From the NCBI GenBank assembly GCA_000697335.1, contig JNEM01016683.1, positions 1 through 19,541 on the forward strand: a stretch of 19,541 nucleotides of DNA, in the 5' to 3' direction. Positions 1-10,045 of the stretch are shown here, in pieces. Position numbers and translations under genes: made by a program. Source of the stretch: Conidiobolus incongruus B7586 (taxonomy: Eukaryota > Entomophthoromycota > Entomophthoromycetes > Entomophthorales > Conidiobolaceae). The first letter of the stretch is position 1; each line of letters begins with the position of its first letter. Under the pieces are notes generated by a model that worked only from the letters and a program-made list of their open reading frames with translations, searched no databases and had not been told where the DNA came from.

Positions 1-394
1 ATAATACTAAATATAAAATAATTTATAATATATAATATTATTTTTAATGAAATAAATTGAAATTAATTAATAATTATATAAATACTATATTATTAAATAT
101 TTTAAACTAATAATAATATAAAATTAGTATTAAATAATATTTCTAAATAATAAAAACAATAATTAACTAATGTTATTGAATTTATTTTTTATAAATAATG
201 TTTAATGATTTTATATAGCAATATTTTCATATGATTTTATATTTATTATTAATCTATCTTTTGTTTTAACCAATAAATTAATCAATTTATTTATTATTTG
301 ATATAATAATTAGAATTCAAAAGTTTTATAAATGTTTAAAATATAATATAGATTTAATTTTTAATCCGTTTAATTTAATTAGTGTATATACTTT
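1..394. other. AT-rich spacer without genes
   Basis: This stretch is almost entirely A and T, with stops in every frame and no open frame worth reporting. I see no RNA gene, promoter or repeat with clear ends. Confidence 0.6.
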
Positions 395-600
395 TGTAAC
401 CATTCCACTCTATTTACCCACTCGTGAGTTTACAATGATATTACTATGTAGACTCCCATTTAGGTTATGTAACGATATAGGCATTTATAATCTCCGTATA
501 TAATAGATTGATATTCACTTAAATAACAAAGACATCGTTCATAATCATCTATATCCATTAGTTCATAATTCTGTTATCTCATATTACCTACGATTTCAAT
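395..600. repeat. Possible solo LTR remnant (mixed-composition island)
   Basis: Composition shifts abruptly from nearly pure AT to mixed sequence at TGTAACCATTCC (from 395). The start TGTAAC is typical of the 5' end of many fungal LTRs, and a small palindrome CTCGTGAG lies close behind it (about 421-428). No coding frame is present. I could not find a convincing ACA 3' end or a target-site duplication, so the right border is approximate. It could equally be a fragment of another repeat or decayed host sequence. Confidence 0.25.
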
Positions 601-1080
601 GGCAAAAGTGAATTAATAAAGTTTTATATTTTAAAAAAAATGATATACAATCGAAATTAATTATAAAAATATATCGATATATTAATTATACGGTTATTGT
701 AAAGTTCCTATTCAAATTTATTATAGCTTGGTTTATAGCTTTAAATAATAAATTATACAAAATAAAAGTTCTTATTATTATATATCTTATATTAAATTTA
801 TATTCTTTTAAATTATTTCAAAATTATTTCCCAAAACTATATAATTACCTTCTTTAAAATATTTGATAATTAAAACATTATATTGTTTAAAATTTTATAT
901 TATAAAAAAAGAAATAAATTGATATTAAATAAATTATTCTCTATATTGAGTTAAAATATAATTATAATATCAATTCAATATATTGAACAAAATTTAATAA
1001 TATATCTGAATATGAAATTTCATTATGTCAAGTTAATTTTAATTGGTTAAAATATATTGAAATTAATCAAAAATTGATTT

Positions 1081-1356
1081 TGTTACAGATCTGCTGGGAA
1101 GTAGCCTCGCAATAAGAATCAAGTAGACTCGATAATCAGGCCAAGGGTGGTTAACGAGCTATTTTAAAGGGTTTTATTAAAATATCATGATTTAGGACTT
1201 GGTCCTGATCGAGGTCGTCTCAGAGCAAATATGTGCTCAGTATTGATATTATAGTGCTATCAGTCCTTAGCCAATGTTTTAAAACACCGTTTGTAGTTAT
1301 TGTCCGGAATTTCGTATTATACAAGGATCGTGTAACGTACTTATGTGTGGATTACA
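1081..1356. repeat. Possible solo LTR, TGTTACA...ATTACA
   Basis: A second island of mixed composition begins sharply at 1081 with TGTTACAGAT and can be closed at 1356 with GGATTACA. That gives the TG...CA ends expected of an LTR and a length of about 276 bp. Neither strand has a long open frame. The flanking five bases (GATTT and TTCGG) do not match, so no target-site duplication supports these borders, and mixed sequence continues to about 1410. This is a possible fossil LTR of a Ty3-like element. An unrelated decayed sequence is also possible. Confidence 0.3.
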
Positions 1357-1410
1357 TTCGGAAAAAAGTTGAATAGCGAGTGAACATCCCGATTCTCGAC
1401 ATCATCAAAA

Positions 1411-3340
1411 GTTATTGAATATTTTAAAAGGTTTAATTTGATCTTTATATTATATTATATATATATATATATATAATTTTCAAAATACTTTAATGAAGTT
1501 GCGAGCATAAGTTAATATATATTATTAACAATATTTTATTATTGAATTTCAAAGTCTAAAAAACCTTAATATATATTTAACAAAATAACAAATACAATCA
1601 TTATGAATTTTTAAATTGAAAAATATTTGATTAATTTTACTAATAATTAAATTTTTTATCAACTTAGTTTATTATAAAAATATATAAATTTATATATATC
1701 GAACAATTTTAATAAACCTATTAATTTCATTTGATTTAAAATAAAATGCATGAACTATAAAATATAAGTAAAATATAAGGTTTTAAAATATTTTAGTTAA
1801 TTTTTTAAATCGAATGTAATATCTTTTGTGAATTTTTTAAATAACAAAATATTTGCAAATTCAATGTCTTCATTTTTGGGTCATTAATTTATAATTATTT
1901 AATTAATATTGTATACTGATTTTACTTTTTATATTGTTCAATATTATTAAATATTAAAAACAACAATATACATTATTTTTCATATATTAATTATTAATTT
2001 ATTGTTATGTTTTTCATTAAAGCTAATTTCTATATTTTTTTAATGACAATCATCATTAATATTCAATTTTACTAAATAAGTACCCTTTAATTTAATTTTA
2101 TATCAGTATATATTTAGAAAATTAGGCATATTTTATATCTCATATAACCAAAATATAAACTCCTCTTCAAAAGCACTTATTTTTTGAATAGTGTTTTAGT
2201 TTATAATATATATACTGGGGAGGAATTACTATAATTATTTAACCTATAATAATCCTTTGAAATAAAAAATTATATCTCAATTACCACATTAATTGGAAAA
2301 ATTCTCAAAAATCATCAATAAATTTAAAAAAATATGGCATTATATATAATAATTAAAATCTAACTTTTATTCAAAGCATTCAAGATCAAAAATTATTTAA
2401 ATTACTTATACCTTCGAAGAGCATTATTATAACATTAATATATTGATATTTTTGAAACCTTGTTTTTTATATTAATGAAAATTTTCATTAAGAAACAAAA
2501 TGATCTTTATGGTTATATTTTATTTTGTATAATTTTTTAAATCGAGGTACTTTATATAATCAATGAAATATTTGTTAAAATATATTTTTTTCATATTTTG
2601 ACTATTTTTATTAAAAAGATGTTATAAAATCATTATTTAAAAATAATAAGTTTAATAAAAATAATCCCTATCAAAGATAAATTTTATTATATACATTAAT
2701 TGATTCAATAGTTAATAATATTTTTAAGGTTAGAATATATATGTATAATAAGTTAATACATTTATATAATTGAATTATTGGAACTTCGAATAAATTATTT
2801 ATATTCTGTTAATTTAATAACATTTATATATATTGTTAAGAATATTTTATATTAATATAAAATGTTTTTAAATTATTAATTATATTAATCAAAATTTTTT
2901 TGAAAAGTTTTTAATTTATAATATATAAAATTAATATCTTAAAATTTATTTATAGTGAAAATAAAACATTGGTAAAATTTTTATAATAATTTTTAAAATA
3001 TATTTATCACTGGATTAAAAATATTTTCTACATGAATATATAATATATAATATATGATTTGATATAATTAATCGATATTTTATCAAATTTTTAATATAAG
3101 GTTGCTTTTATTTTATATACTTTTAATTTTTTTCAAAAATATATCATTTGGTCAAATCATAAATAAACAATTAATTCATTATAGTCGAAAGAAGATTAAA
3201 TTAACAAATATAATATGAATTATATTGTTTATTAAAAACAAATGATATATTTTTTTACTCATAATATAATATCCTCATTACTCATCTTTTGAGTGAAAAT
3301 CTTGAAATAAGTCCCAATTCAAATTAATTGAGTATGGATT
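1411..3340. other. AT-rich spacer with a (TA)n tract
   Basis: About 1.9 kb of very AT-rich DNA with no supportable gene on either strand. It holds a perfect TA dinucleotide run of about 20 bp (1456-1475). Many short AT palindromes are present but are expected from the composition. Confidence 0.6.
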
Positions 3341-3350
3341 AATTTATTTA

Positions 3351-3375
3351 CAATCACTGTTTGTAATTGTGATTG
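3351..3375. repeat. Small perfect hairpin in the spacer
   Basis: CAATCAC (3351-3357) and its reverse complement GTGATTG (3369-3375) are separated by 11 bases. The following 100 bases (to about 3470) hold further weak inverted matches such as TTGATAG and CTATCAA. It could be the core of a small non-autonomous element, but I see no terminal repeats with duplications. No function is assigned. Confidence 0.3.
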
Positions 3376-3611
3376 ATAATAAGATAGTTGATAGTAAATT
3401 GTTTAAATAGTTGATTCAGTGAACGTTATAATCTATCAAATACTATTGCCTTAACTATCCAATTAAGTTCGACCCTTAATTTTCAAATGTAACAGTAATA
3501 CATGAGATTGATGTATTATCAAAATAACAATTATATCAAAACAAACATAACTCTAAGCTGAGTTGAAATGTAGTAGTTATATAATTTTATTCTTGTACTT
3601 AATTTAAACCC

Positions 3612-4043
3612 TTAACGAATCCACCTATTACAAAATTCAATTTTAGCGAAAAAATTATCCTTGGTTAGCAGACCCTGAAACAGAGCATTGGTGGCAAGTT
3701 GAAGCATTTGAGCTATAATGTTCTGAAGCAAGTGGATGACACCGAGGGGTGAGTACTCGACAACTTGGGTAACGACCAGTTGAGCGAGCATTGATTCGAA
3801 TGGTGGTTGATGAATAGGTATTAATGATAGATTTTGTATTATTTTGTAAGACTGGAATATGTGGATGATTTATTAGGGAATTGTAATAGGTAATGATAAG
3901 GAGTAGCAGGAAAAAAGGGAATTTGTCTCGAAAGAGTGTGTGATGAGAGTGCTTTTTGTGTTGTGAAAGTATTGGAGGGAATTGTGTAACTCTGCACATT
4001 CTAAAGGAATTTTGGGTGTGAACACAAGGACACAAGTTGACAT
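3612..4043 (-). pseudogene. Unrecognised coding-like fragment, probably decayed
   Basis: This block is clearly less AT-rich than its surroundings and its coding strand is strikingly C-rich and G-poor in the upstream half. Read on the minus strand from an ATG at 4041-4043, one frame stays protein-like for about 140 codons to a stop at 3612-3614, apart from an interruption near the middle. The 3' half reads like a helical protein and includes VVEYSPLGVIHLLQN followed by LLTKDNFFAKIEFCNRWIR at the end. An overlapping longer frame on the same strand (3655-4035, no ATG) looks less protein-like. I do not recognise a family. It could be the remnant of a host gene, part of a mobile element, or a gene with an intron that I cannot place. 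It is not related to the Cys-rich family downstream. Confidence 0.35.
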
Positions 4044-4761
4044 CTCAAGATTTCGACAGTTACCATGATTTGATTGTCAGTTTACAGTTTTTCCTCATAA
4101 AATGTAACAACAGGTTTTGGACATTTTAATATTTCTATTTTAAGAAAAATAGTAATACTCAAATTTGTGAGCTGTTATCTATTTTAATTATATTTCTAAC
4201 TTGTAAAATTTCAAATTAGGTCAAAATTTCTAATGAATGACAAAGTTAAGCGAATTAAGTTATAGCAAAAATGTATATAATTAAAATGAGGAATTACATT
4301 TTATTGGTTTATCTTTCACATTGTTTTGAATATTTATTTTATTAGACTTAAGATTAAAATGTTAAAATTATTATATTTACAACTACATGTGATATTATAC
4401 AAATAAGATTATATCATGTATCTAACCAGTTTTAAAATTATTATGAACTTTATGTGTTAATATAATTAGATCAATATTTATTGGAAACAAGTATGTTACT
4501 GTATCAGTTTTGTTCCGCATTTAAATCTAGAAAACAAATTGTAAAATAAAACAAATTTAAAACGGTATTACTTAAATAGGCAAAGCTCTGCCCGATCAAA
4601 CTATAATAAATGTATTTTTATTAAAAGATACTATCTATTTTGGTTAAATGTTGAGTCCCAGAGTCCATTCAAATCAAGTCGTTCAGAAAATGGAAGAATC
4701 ATTTGAAATTATTTATATGATCATTCCTCATATATGAATTCTAATTGTTAAACTGTGTGTA
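4044..4761. other. Intergenic region upstream of the first Cys-rich gene
   Basis: About 700 bp of AT-rich sequence with no open frame that I can support. Its right end runs into the promoter of the gene at 4845. Confidence 0.5.
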
Positions 4762-4781
4762 GGTTATCAATACTATAAAAA
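4762..4781 (+). promoter_or_regulatory. Likely core promoter with TATA box
   Basis: GGTTATCAATA (4762-4772) followed by TATAAAAAA (from 4774) lies about 71 bp upstream of the ATG at 4845. That is a usual TATA-to-ATG distance in fungi with short leaders. The same 20-bp block, with one substitution and identical internal spacing, recurs at 8757-8776 before the pseudogene copy. Nearly all other non-coding sequence has diverged, so this block was probably under selection. The start itself has the context TAAAATG with A at -3, and no upstream ATG intervenes. Confidence 0.6.
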
Positions 4782-4844
4782 ACAGAAAAGTCCAAATCAT
4801 TCAATTACTGATTTTTTTTGAATATAAACTATTATTAAAATAAA

Positions 4845-5606
4845 ATGAAATTTACTTTAAATTTAATTCCTTTGGCTTGTTCAATTCTTTTTAATCAAGC
4901 TCAAATAATTCCTGACGACTTGAAGTGTCCCACTCCTTTAGTATGCAAAATGTTCGAGGCCGGACAGGATCTTAAAATTGCAAAAAAGGTATCAGAGTGT
5001 GGGGATGATAAATATGACATAAAGGTCCAAAAGTGTGTATTGACTGCAACTGGACTTGATCCTAATAAAGTTGATGTTATGTTGAAATTCGATCCATTCT
5101 TACTTGAATGTTCAAATGGAATCCAAGAAGAATTTAAAGACTGTGTATCTGAATGCGGCAAGGATGACATTATAAACTGTATTAGAAGATGCAAGAAATC
5201 TTCTCAAATTAAAGCATATAGTTGCGTGGGGAAGAAGGCCAAATTATCCAATTATAATCCTGAGGAAACAGTTGAATGTTACAGCAATTGCAATCAAAAG
5301 ACTCTAATTGAGGTATTTGAGTGCGATTATAAATGTAAGGAGCCTCTCTACAAAGGAGTGGGTATTGAATTAAAAGCCTCTGATTCCAAGAATGATAACA
5401 AAGGAAACTCTACTAAATCAGAACAAGCTCCCAATCAATCTGAGGAAGACGAAAATAAATCTGACCGAAAATCTAGTCAATCCAATTCGAATTCAACTCA
5501 ACCTAAACAACCAATTCAAGGTTCTGGAGCTATAAAAACGAATATTGAGCGATTCAGTTTAGTAACTTTATCATTATTTTTTGGATTTATTTTACTAAAC
5601 TATTAA
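4845..5606 (+). CDS. Secreted Cys-rich, probably GPI-anchored protein
   Basis: An intact intronless gene of 253 aa with no name that I recognise. Residues 1-20 form a signal peptide (hydrophobic core to ACSILF, cleavage probably near NQAQ). The mature part to residue 164 carries 14 cysteines: 28, 34, 52, 64, 89, 100, 104, 112, 116, 127, 145, 149, 160 and 164. They include four C-x3-C pairs and end in the family signature FECDYKC. Residues 178-230 are a Ser/Asn/Lys/Gln-rich stalk with about four N-glycosylation sequons. The C-terminus (about 236-253) is hydrophobic and ends without a polar tail, after small residues GSGA, as in GPI-anchor signals. The inferred location is the cell surface or wall; adhesion, host contact or wall structure are all possible, and no catalytic motif is visible. 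It is the closest relative of the pseudogene at 8872-9539 and shares its promoter block. Confidence 0.88.
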   Translation: MKFTLNLIPLACSILFNQAQIIPDDLKCPTPLVCKMFEAGQDLKIAKKVSECGDDKYDIKVQKCVLTATGLDPNKVDVMLKFDPFLLECSNGIQEEFKDCVSECGKDDIINCIRRCKKSSQIKAYSCVGKKAKLSNYNPEETVECYSNCNQKTLIEVFECDYKCKEPLYKGVGIELKASDSKNDNKGNSTKSEQAPNQSEEDENKSDRKSSQSNSNSTQPKQPIQGSGAIKTNIERFSLVTLSLFFGFILLNY

Positions 5607-7066
5607 TTAATTAATTGAAATTTTATTCATGAGATATTTATTATATAATTTAAAACTCTTAACTTAATCTTTTATATATACTTTATTCTTTACATAGGTG
5701 TATACATAATAATTAAAATAAAACATTATATAACATACCTAATTAATGCATATTAATAATTTAATCAAATAAATTATATATACTAGATCTATTAATAACA
5801 TTAGATTATCATTAATTATTAGTAAAATTAAGTATATAATTCATTTTTAAATTTTTCAAGCAAGCATAAAGAAAAATACATAGAAAAAAATAGTAAAAAT
5901 TAATTGATAAATTGTTAATTCTTTAATCATTAGTGAGAATATTCTATATTAAAGTTTCTGATTATATATATATCGATTTATTATTGGTTTACCTAAAAAA
6001 TCATTTGATTGAGAATTATGAAATTACTTAACACTGAATTGAATATACAAAGTTTGAATCATTTTAAAAAATCTGATAAAATTTATAGAATTTTATAATT
6101 TCATTATTATTATTATTGTATATTTATCATAATAGATATTTCAATAATATTTAATATTGAAATATCGTGTATTCAATTACATTAAATCAGACTAATGTTT
6201 AATTTAAATACTAATAATTCTAATAAAATGAAATTTTGTTATGTATACTTTATTAATAAAAATATCAAATAAATGATAAAATTAAGCACACAAAAAAGAT
6301 TCTATGTTATATATAGTACATATTTAATGACTTATACTTTAATACTTAATGAACTTCAATATGCAAATAATTATATTTATAATTCTATTTATAAAATAAT
6401 TTAATCAATTTATTCAATACATAGGTTATAAATATGAATTATATTGTTCTAATAAATGATTACTTGAGGCTTTTATTGAAAATATTGGATACATGATTTA
6501 AGATTACTAATATATAAATATCGATTTTGCAAAAATGAGTGATTCAAATAATATATTAAATATTAATTTTATTTTATAATCAAAATATCATTACTATTGC
6601 TCTGATATTTTAAATTTAATTATTTGAAAATATTTTTATATATTGTTAATTTTGTTATTATCAAGTAAACATTTAATAGATTTTATTGATACTGATTATA
6701 TTAGTGTTACGGATTTTTTAACTATAATAAACTGATATAAATTCAATTATGAAATAACAATAAATAAAATTGATTAAGTTTCAGAAACTCAAAGATTTAA
6801 ATAGAGAGTTGATTATCTCATTAATTATATAATAGAATTTAAAAATATCTTGACTTAATTATTAAGTTAGAATTTATAGTTTTTTCAAGAACAGTAAAAC
6901 TAATTACAAGATGTGAAATATATTATATATTTATTTAGGTATACTATTATTTTTCTTAATTGATGAATGGATGTTTAAATAATATATTTATTCCCTAAGT
7001 TACCTGACCAAAGCTAAATGAGATATTTGTTAAAGTATGTTCATTATAAATTGATCAATAAAGTGA
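5607..7066. other. AT-rich spacer
   Basis: Nearly 1.5 kb of AT-rich DNA between the first Cys-rich gene and the fossil near 7.1 kb. I find no coding, RNA or repeat structure with definable ends. The first bases hold the 3' UTR of the upstream gene, but no clear polyadenylation hexamer stands out from the background. Confidence 0.55.
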
Positions 7067-7300
7067 CTACAAACATATAGCAGACCTTCGATTTAAAACA
7101 CTTGCATTTACTATAGGGATATTAAAAGCACTCAGTTTAATGGCATGCGGCCTGATGTACTGAATCAATGAGATTATTAGCAGAACAGTAAGTTCGAAAT
7201 ATGAAAGGCCTGTTTATGTAGTTAGGTTCATGAAAGTAGTAGCTTGTCGAAAGTTAGTAAACCTAAGGAAATCTCTAGTAGAGTTTGCAGATTTTAGATC
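7067..7300 (-). mobile_element. Possible fossil of a Ty3/gypsy-type pol gene (RNase H-like)
   Basis: This block is richer in G and C than its surroundings and reads on the minus strand as protein-like sequence. One part has the pattern Y-F-E-L-x2-L-x-I-I-x6-R-P-H, followed about ten residues later by an F-x-I-x3-N-A-x2-L pattern. This resembles the stretch of LTR-retroelement RNase H domains that usually reads YELE..AIV...K.RPYL....F.V.TDH.AL. The element is broken and only this short part is recognisable. The match is by eye and weak, and a decayed host gene is the main alternative. Confidence 0.3.
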
Positions 7301-8400
7301 TTACACACAATTCTTTAGATAATTGCATGTAATTTCAAATGAGAATGTGCAAAGATGCGAAAAATTTTATTTATATGAATATCAAATGTTATGATAATTC
7401 TTCTATTTTTAATATTGGCTTTTATACTTGTAAAATATTGAGGCTTCATGAATTAGTGAGCTTCCCTGTCTATGAATGGTGTCTGCCAAGTTAGGTTATA
7501 TCATTAAGCATAATCTGATCAATTATATGATTTTAATCAATAATTGTGTAATCTAGTCAAGCCTCAATACAATGAATTCCAATAACAAAATCTAACCTTT
7601 GCAACGATCTATGTTTGAATATTATAATCCTAATTATTTAGAATATTTAAGTAATAAATTTAATAAATCTAACCTAAATCATTTTATACAAAACTAATAT
7701 GATATAGAAATTAACTATCATGTTGCAGAAAAGGAAAAATATAGATTGTAATGATACTTGACAACACACAGACAAAATCAATTATATTTAAATTTAGCCA
7801 TAAATATTTTGAAAAACAGATTAAATTGTTTTATAATTTGAATAAAAACTTTGTCAATATTAAAAAATGACTCATCAAAGTATGAAATCGTAAATATATT
7901 AGTATATTAAAAATTATTATTTGATTTGAATATTTGTAAATATTATCACATTTAAAGAAATTTCTATATATAAACTATTTAAATACTTAGAATATTTAAA
8001 AAATATTTGCCTTAATATACAATTTAAGCATTACACTACAATTTCAAATATTTAAAATGTTATTACTTGAGTTCCATTTTATTTTAATTGAAAAATTAAA
8101 AATATTGCCATTGATATCGTGAAATAAAAAAAATAATGCAAAAACCATGATTTTGGAAAATAATATTAATTATACATGAGATATTTATTGTTTAACAATT
8201 TTTCAGCACTAATCACGAAATACTAATCTTGATAGTGTATAAATATCATTTTACTTTGATAAAATTCAAATAGTTTAACAATTACTAAATTTAGAACAAT
8301 TGTTATAATATTTTTAATAAAATTATTTTAAATTTAAAATAATATAGATTGATTAGGTTATATATTCAAGTTAGCATCAAACTAATAAAATATATAGTTT
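7301..8400. other. AT-rich spacer
   Basis: About 1.1 kb with no supportable gene. Short less AT-rich patches near 7440-7490 and 7560-7610 hold no open frame. They may be further eroded repeat sequence belonging with the fossils on either side, but nothing shows this directly. Confidence 0.5.
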
Positions 8401-8404
8401 CGTT

Positions 8405-8512
8405 AACCCTCTCCATTATTTCGGGATATGTATTTATGGGTTGAGGGTTCTGTATGAATCGGGGTATTCACTGGATTCATTGGTAAATAAATAATTGGCG
8501 CCCAATTTGATA
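8405..8512 (+). mobile_element. LTR end plus primer-binding-site-like sequence (fossil)
   Basis: A less AT-rich stretch ends in AAATAAATAAT and is followed directly by TGGCGCCCA (8496-8504). TGGCGCC is the usual start of retroelement primer-binding sites that pair with a tRNA 3' end, and it normally lies just after the 5' LTR, as seen here. Upstream, AACCCTC (8405-8411) and GAGGGTT (8443-8449) form a perfect inverted pair, suggesting transcript secondary structure. No coding part of an element follows, so this would be a small broken remnant. The left border is not defined. The nine-base match could be chance, but GC-rich runs like this are rare in the window. Confidence 0.35.
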
Positions 8513-8756
8513 CTCAACAAAAAATGCTATATCTATATATTGTCAATTTAAATCCCTATGTTTCTTTCAATTTTAATTCTAATTGTGGTGATATTGTATT
8601 ATGTAAATTTATTTTAGGAGTTTTGTGGAACCTATCAAACAAGTTTATATGGCAAAAATATAGATTTTGTCCAATGATAAGAATGGTAAATAAGTACACA
8701 TTCTTATGATTAGATATGAATTTTTATTATACATATAAAAAGAAATTTGATCCTAA

Positions 8757-8776
8757 GGTTATCAATAATATAAAAA
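8757..8776 (+). promoter_or_regulatory. Relic promoter of the + strand pseudogene
   Basis: GGTTATCAATAATATAAAAA matches the promoter block of the intact gene at 4762-4781 with one difference and the same spacing between the GGTTATCAATA part and the TATA box. It lies about 95-100 bp before the eroded start of the pseudogene. It shows that the duplication that produced this copy included the promoter. Confidence 0.5.
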
Positions 8777-8871
8777 TAGGCCCTTAAGAGTTTTAGTCAT
8801 TTAAAGTCTGAAATATTAGTTGATTGTGAACAGTATACAAATTTATAGAATTCAAAATTGTTCAAATATTC

Positions 8872-9539
8872 GAAATCTTTAAAAATTATCCCAAATTTAT
8901 TATTATTTTACTGCTTCAGTACTCTCTCAACTGACTCAATATATTCTTGAAGATTTGGCTTAAAGCAGTTCTTTAAAATGTAAACTAATCGAATTTGAAA
9001 ATGATGGGAAAATATCCAAAATAAGTTAGGTTGTAAAAGTGAAATCATCCTGTCCAAAATGCAAAAATGGTTGTGGGTTGCATCTAGATTAAACAATAAC
9101 CATGTTGACGTTTTAATGGACCACCATCCCTTCATCAAGGAATGCCAGCAAGGAATCAAAGGAGATATTGATGACTGTTTGTCTGATTGTGACGAAGATG
9201 GCACTATTAGCTGTGCTAGAAAATGCAAGAAATCTGCCAGGATCGCATCATTTAGTTGTTTGAGTAAAAGAGCTAAAATATCCAATTATGATACTAAACA
9301 AACTTATTAATTGTATTCAAAGTTGCAATCGAAAGAATATAGTTGAGGTATTTGAGTACGATTATAAATGTAAAGAGCCTCTCTACAAGGGAGTGGGTAT
9401 TGAATTAAAAGCCTATGATTCAAGGATGGTAATAAAGGAAACTGCTAAACCGGAACAAGCTTCTGGCACCAATCAAACGAATATTGAATAATTTGGTTTA
9501 CTGTCTCTATTGTTAGTATTTGGTATAAAGTTATTGTAA
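8872..9539 (+). pseudogene. Decayed paralogue of the gene at 4845
   Basis: The whole length of the 4845-5606 gene can be followed here. The signal-peptide region is recognisable around 8910-8955 (ASVLSQLTQYILEDL against ACSILFNQAQIIPDDL), then C-K-L-I-E-F-E-N-D-G, then KECQQGI, DDCLSDC, ISCARKC, FSC, NYD, and DYKCKEPLYKGVGIELKA at 9358-9411. The hydrophobic tail ends at a TAA at 9537-9539. The frame changes twice, near 9030 and near 9300, and the two shifts cancel. In-frame stops lie at 8961 and 9489, and the start codon is not recognisable. Eleven of the 14 cysteines remain; those equal to C28, C64 and C160 are lost. The Ser-rich stalk is about 30 residues shorter than in the intact gene. 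This is a host gene in decay, not expected to make a product. Confidence 0.85.
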
Positions 9540-10045
9540 TTGATGAATTTTTAATTATTTTGGAATTACAAAAAAAATTATGCAATACTTTACAATATAA
9601 TAGTTTTTATTTAAATTTTAATCAAATTTTAATTTTTCAAATCCATAATTTCAAATTAATTATATTACCACATTCTAGAGAGCTTTTAAAATTTTGAAAT
9701 TTTATATAGTTGATAAAAAAGTAAAGACTTTGAAACTTATTTTTTGATATTAAAGTCATTAATATTTACTATTTTAAATCACAAGGAGGTTGATAAATTA
9801 CTTGATTATTGAAAATATTATACTCATCATAGCTTTCTATTTTATATTAGAATATCTGATAATTATCTCTAGAATTATTAATTTCAAAATTGAAAAGGTC
9901 ATTCACTAATATATTATTTTATCATTTAGAAAAATTCTAAATAAAATCACATTAAAATATAATTTATTGCCAACAGATATTATGGTAGTATTAATATTGT
10001 AATATGTCCATTGCAATATATTATTAATATATTTCCACCTTATAG
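9540..10045. other. Spacer between tail-to-tail pseudogenes
   Basis: About 500 bp of AT-rich DNA between the 3' ends of the + strand and - strand pseudogenes. No gene or clear terminator structure is visible. It marks the point where the family changes orientation. Confidence 0.5.

Noticed and set aside
4901-5194. Open frame on the - strand inside the first Cys-rich gene
   Set aside because: It is the antisense shadow of a clearly coding + strand gene and has no features of its own.
3212-6448. Exact 18-bp match AATATGAATTATATTGTT at 3212 and 6431
   Set aside because: The similarity does not extend with confidence on either side, and the sequence is almost all A and T, so it is weak evidence for a dispersed repeat.
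8524-8709. 61-codon open frame on the + strand after the primer-site-like sequence
   Set aside because: Short, low-complexity composition, no recognisable motif, and no similarity to the Cys-rich family or to retroelement proteins that I can see.
8908-9285. 125-codon minus-strand open frame over the + strand pseudogene
   Set aside because: Homology to the Cys-rich family, including the signal peptide and cysteine pattern, is on the + strand. The minus-strand frame is its shadow.
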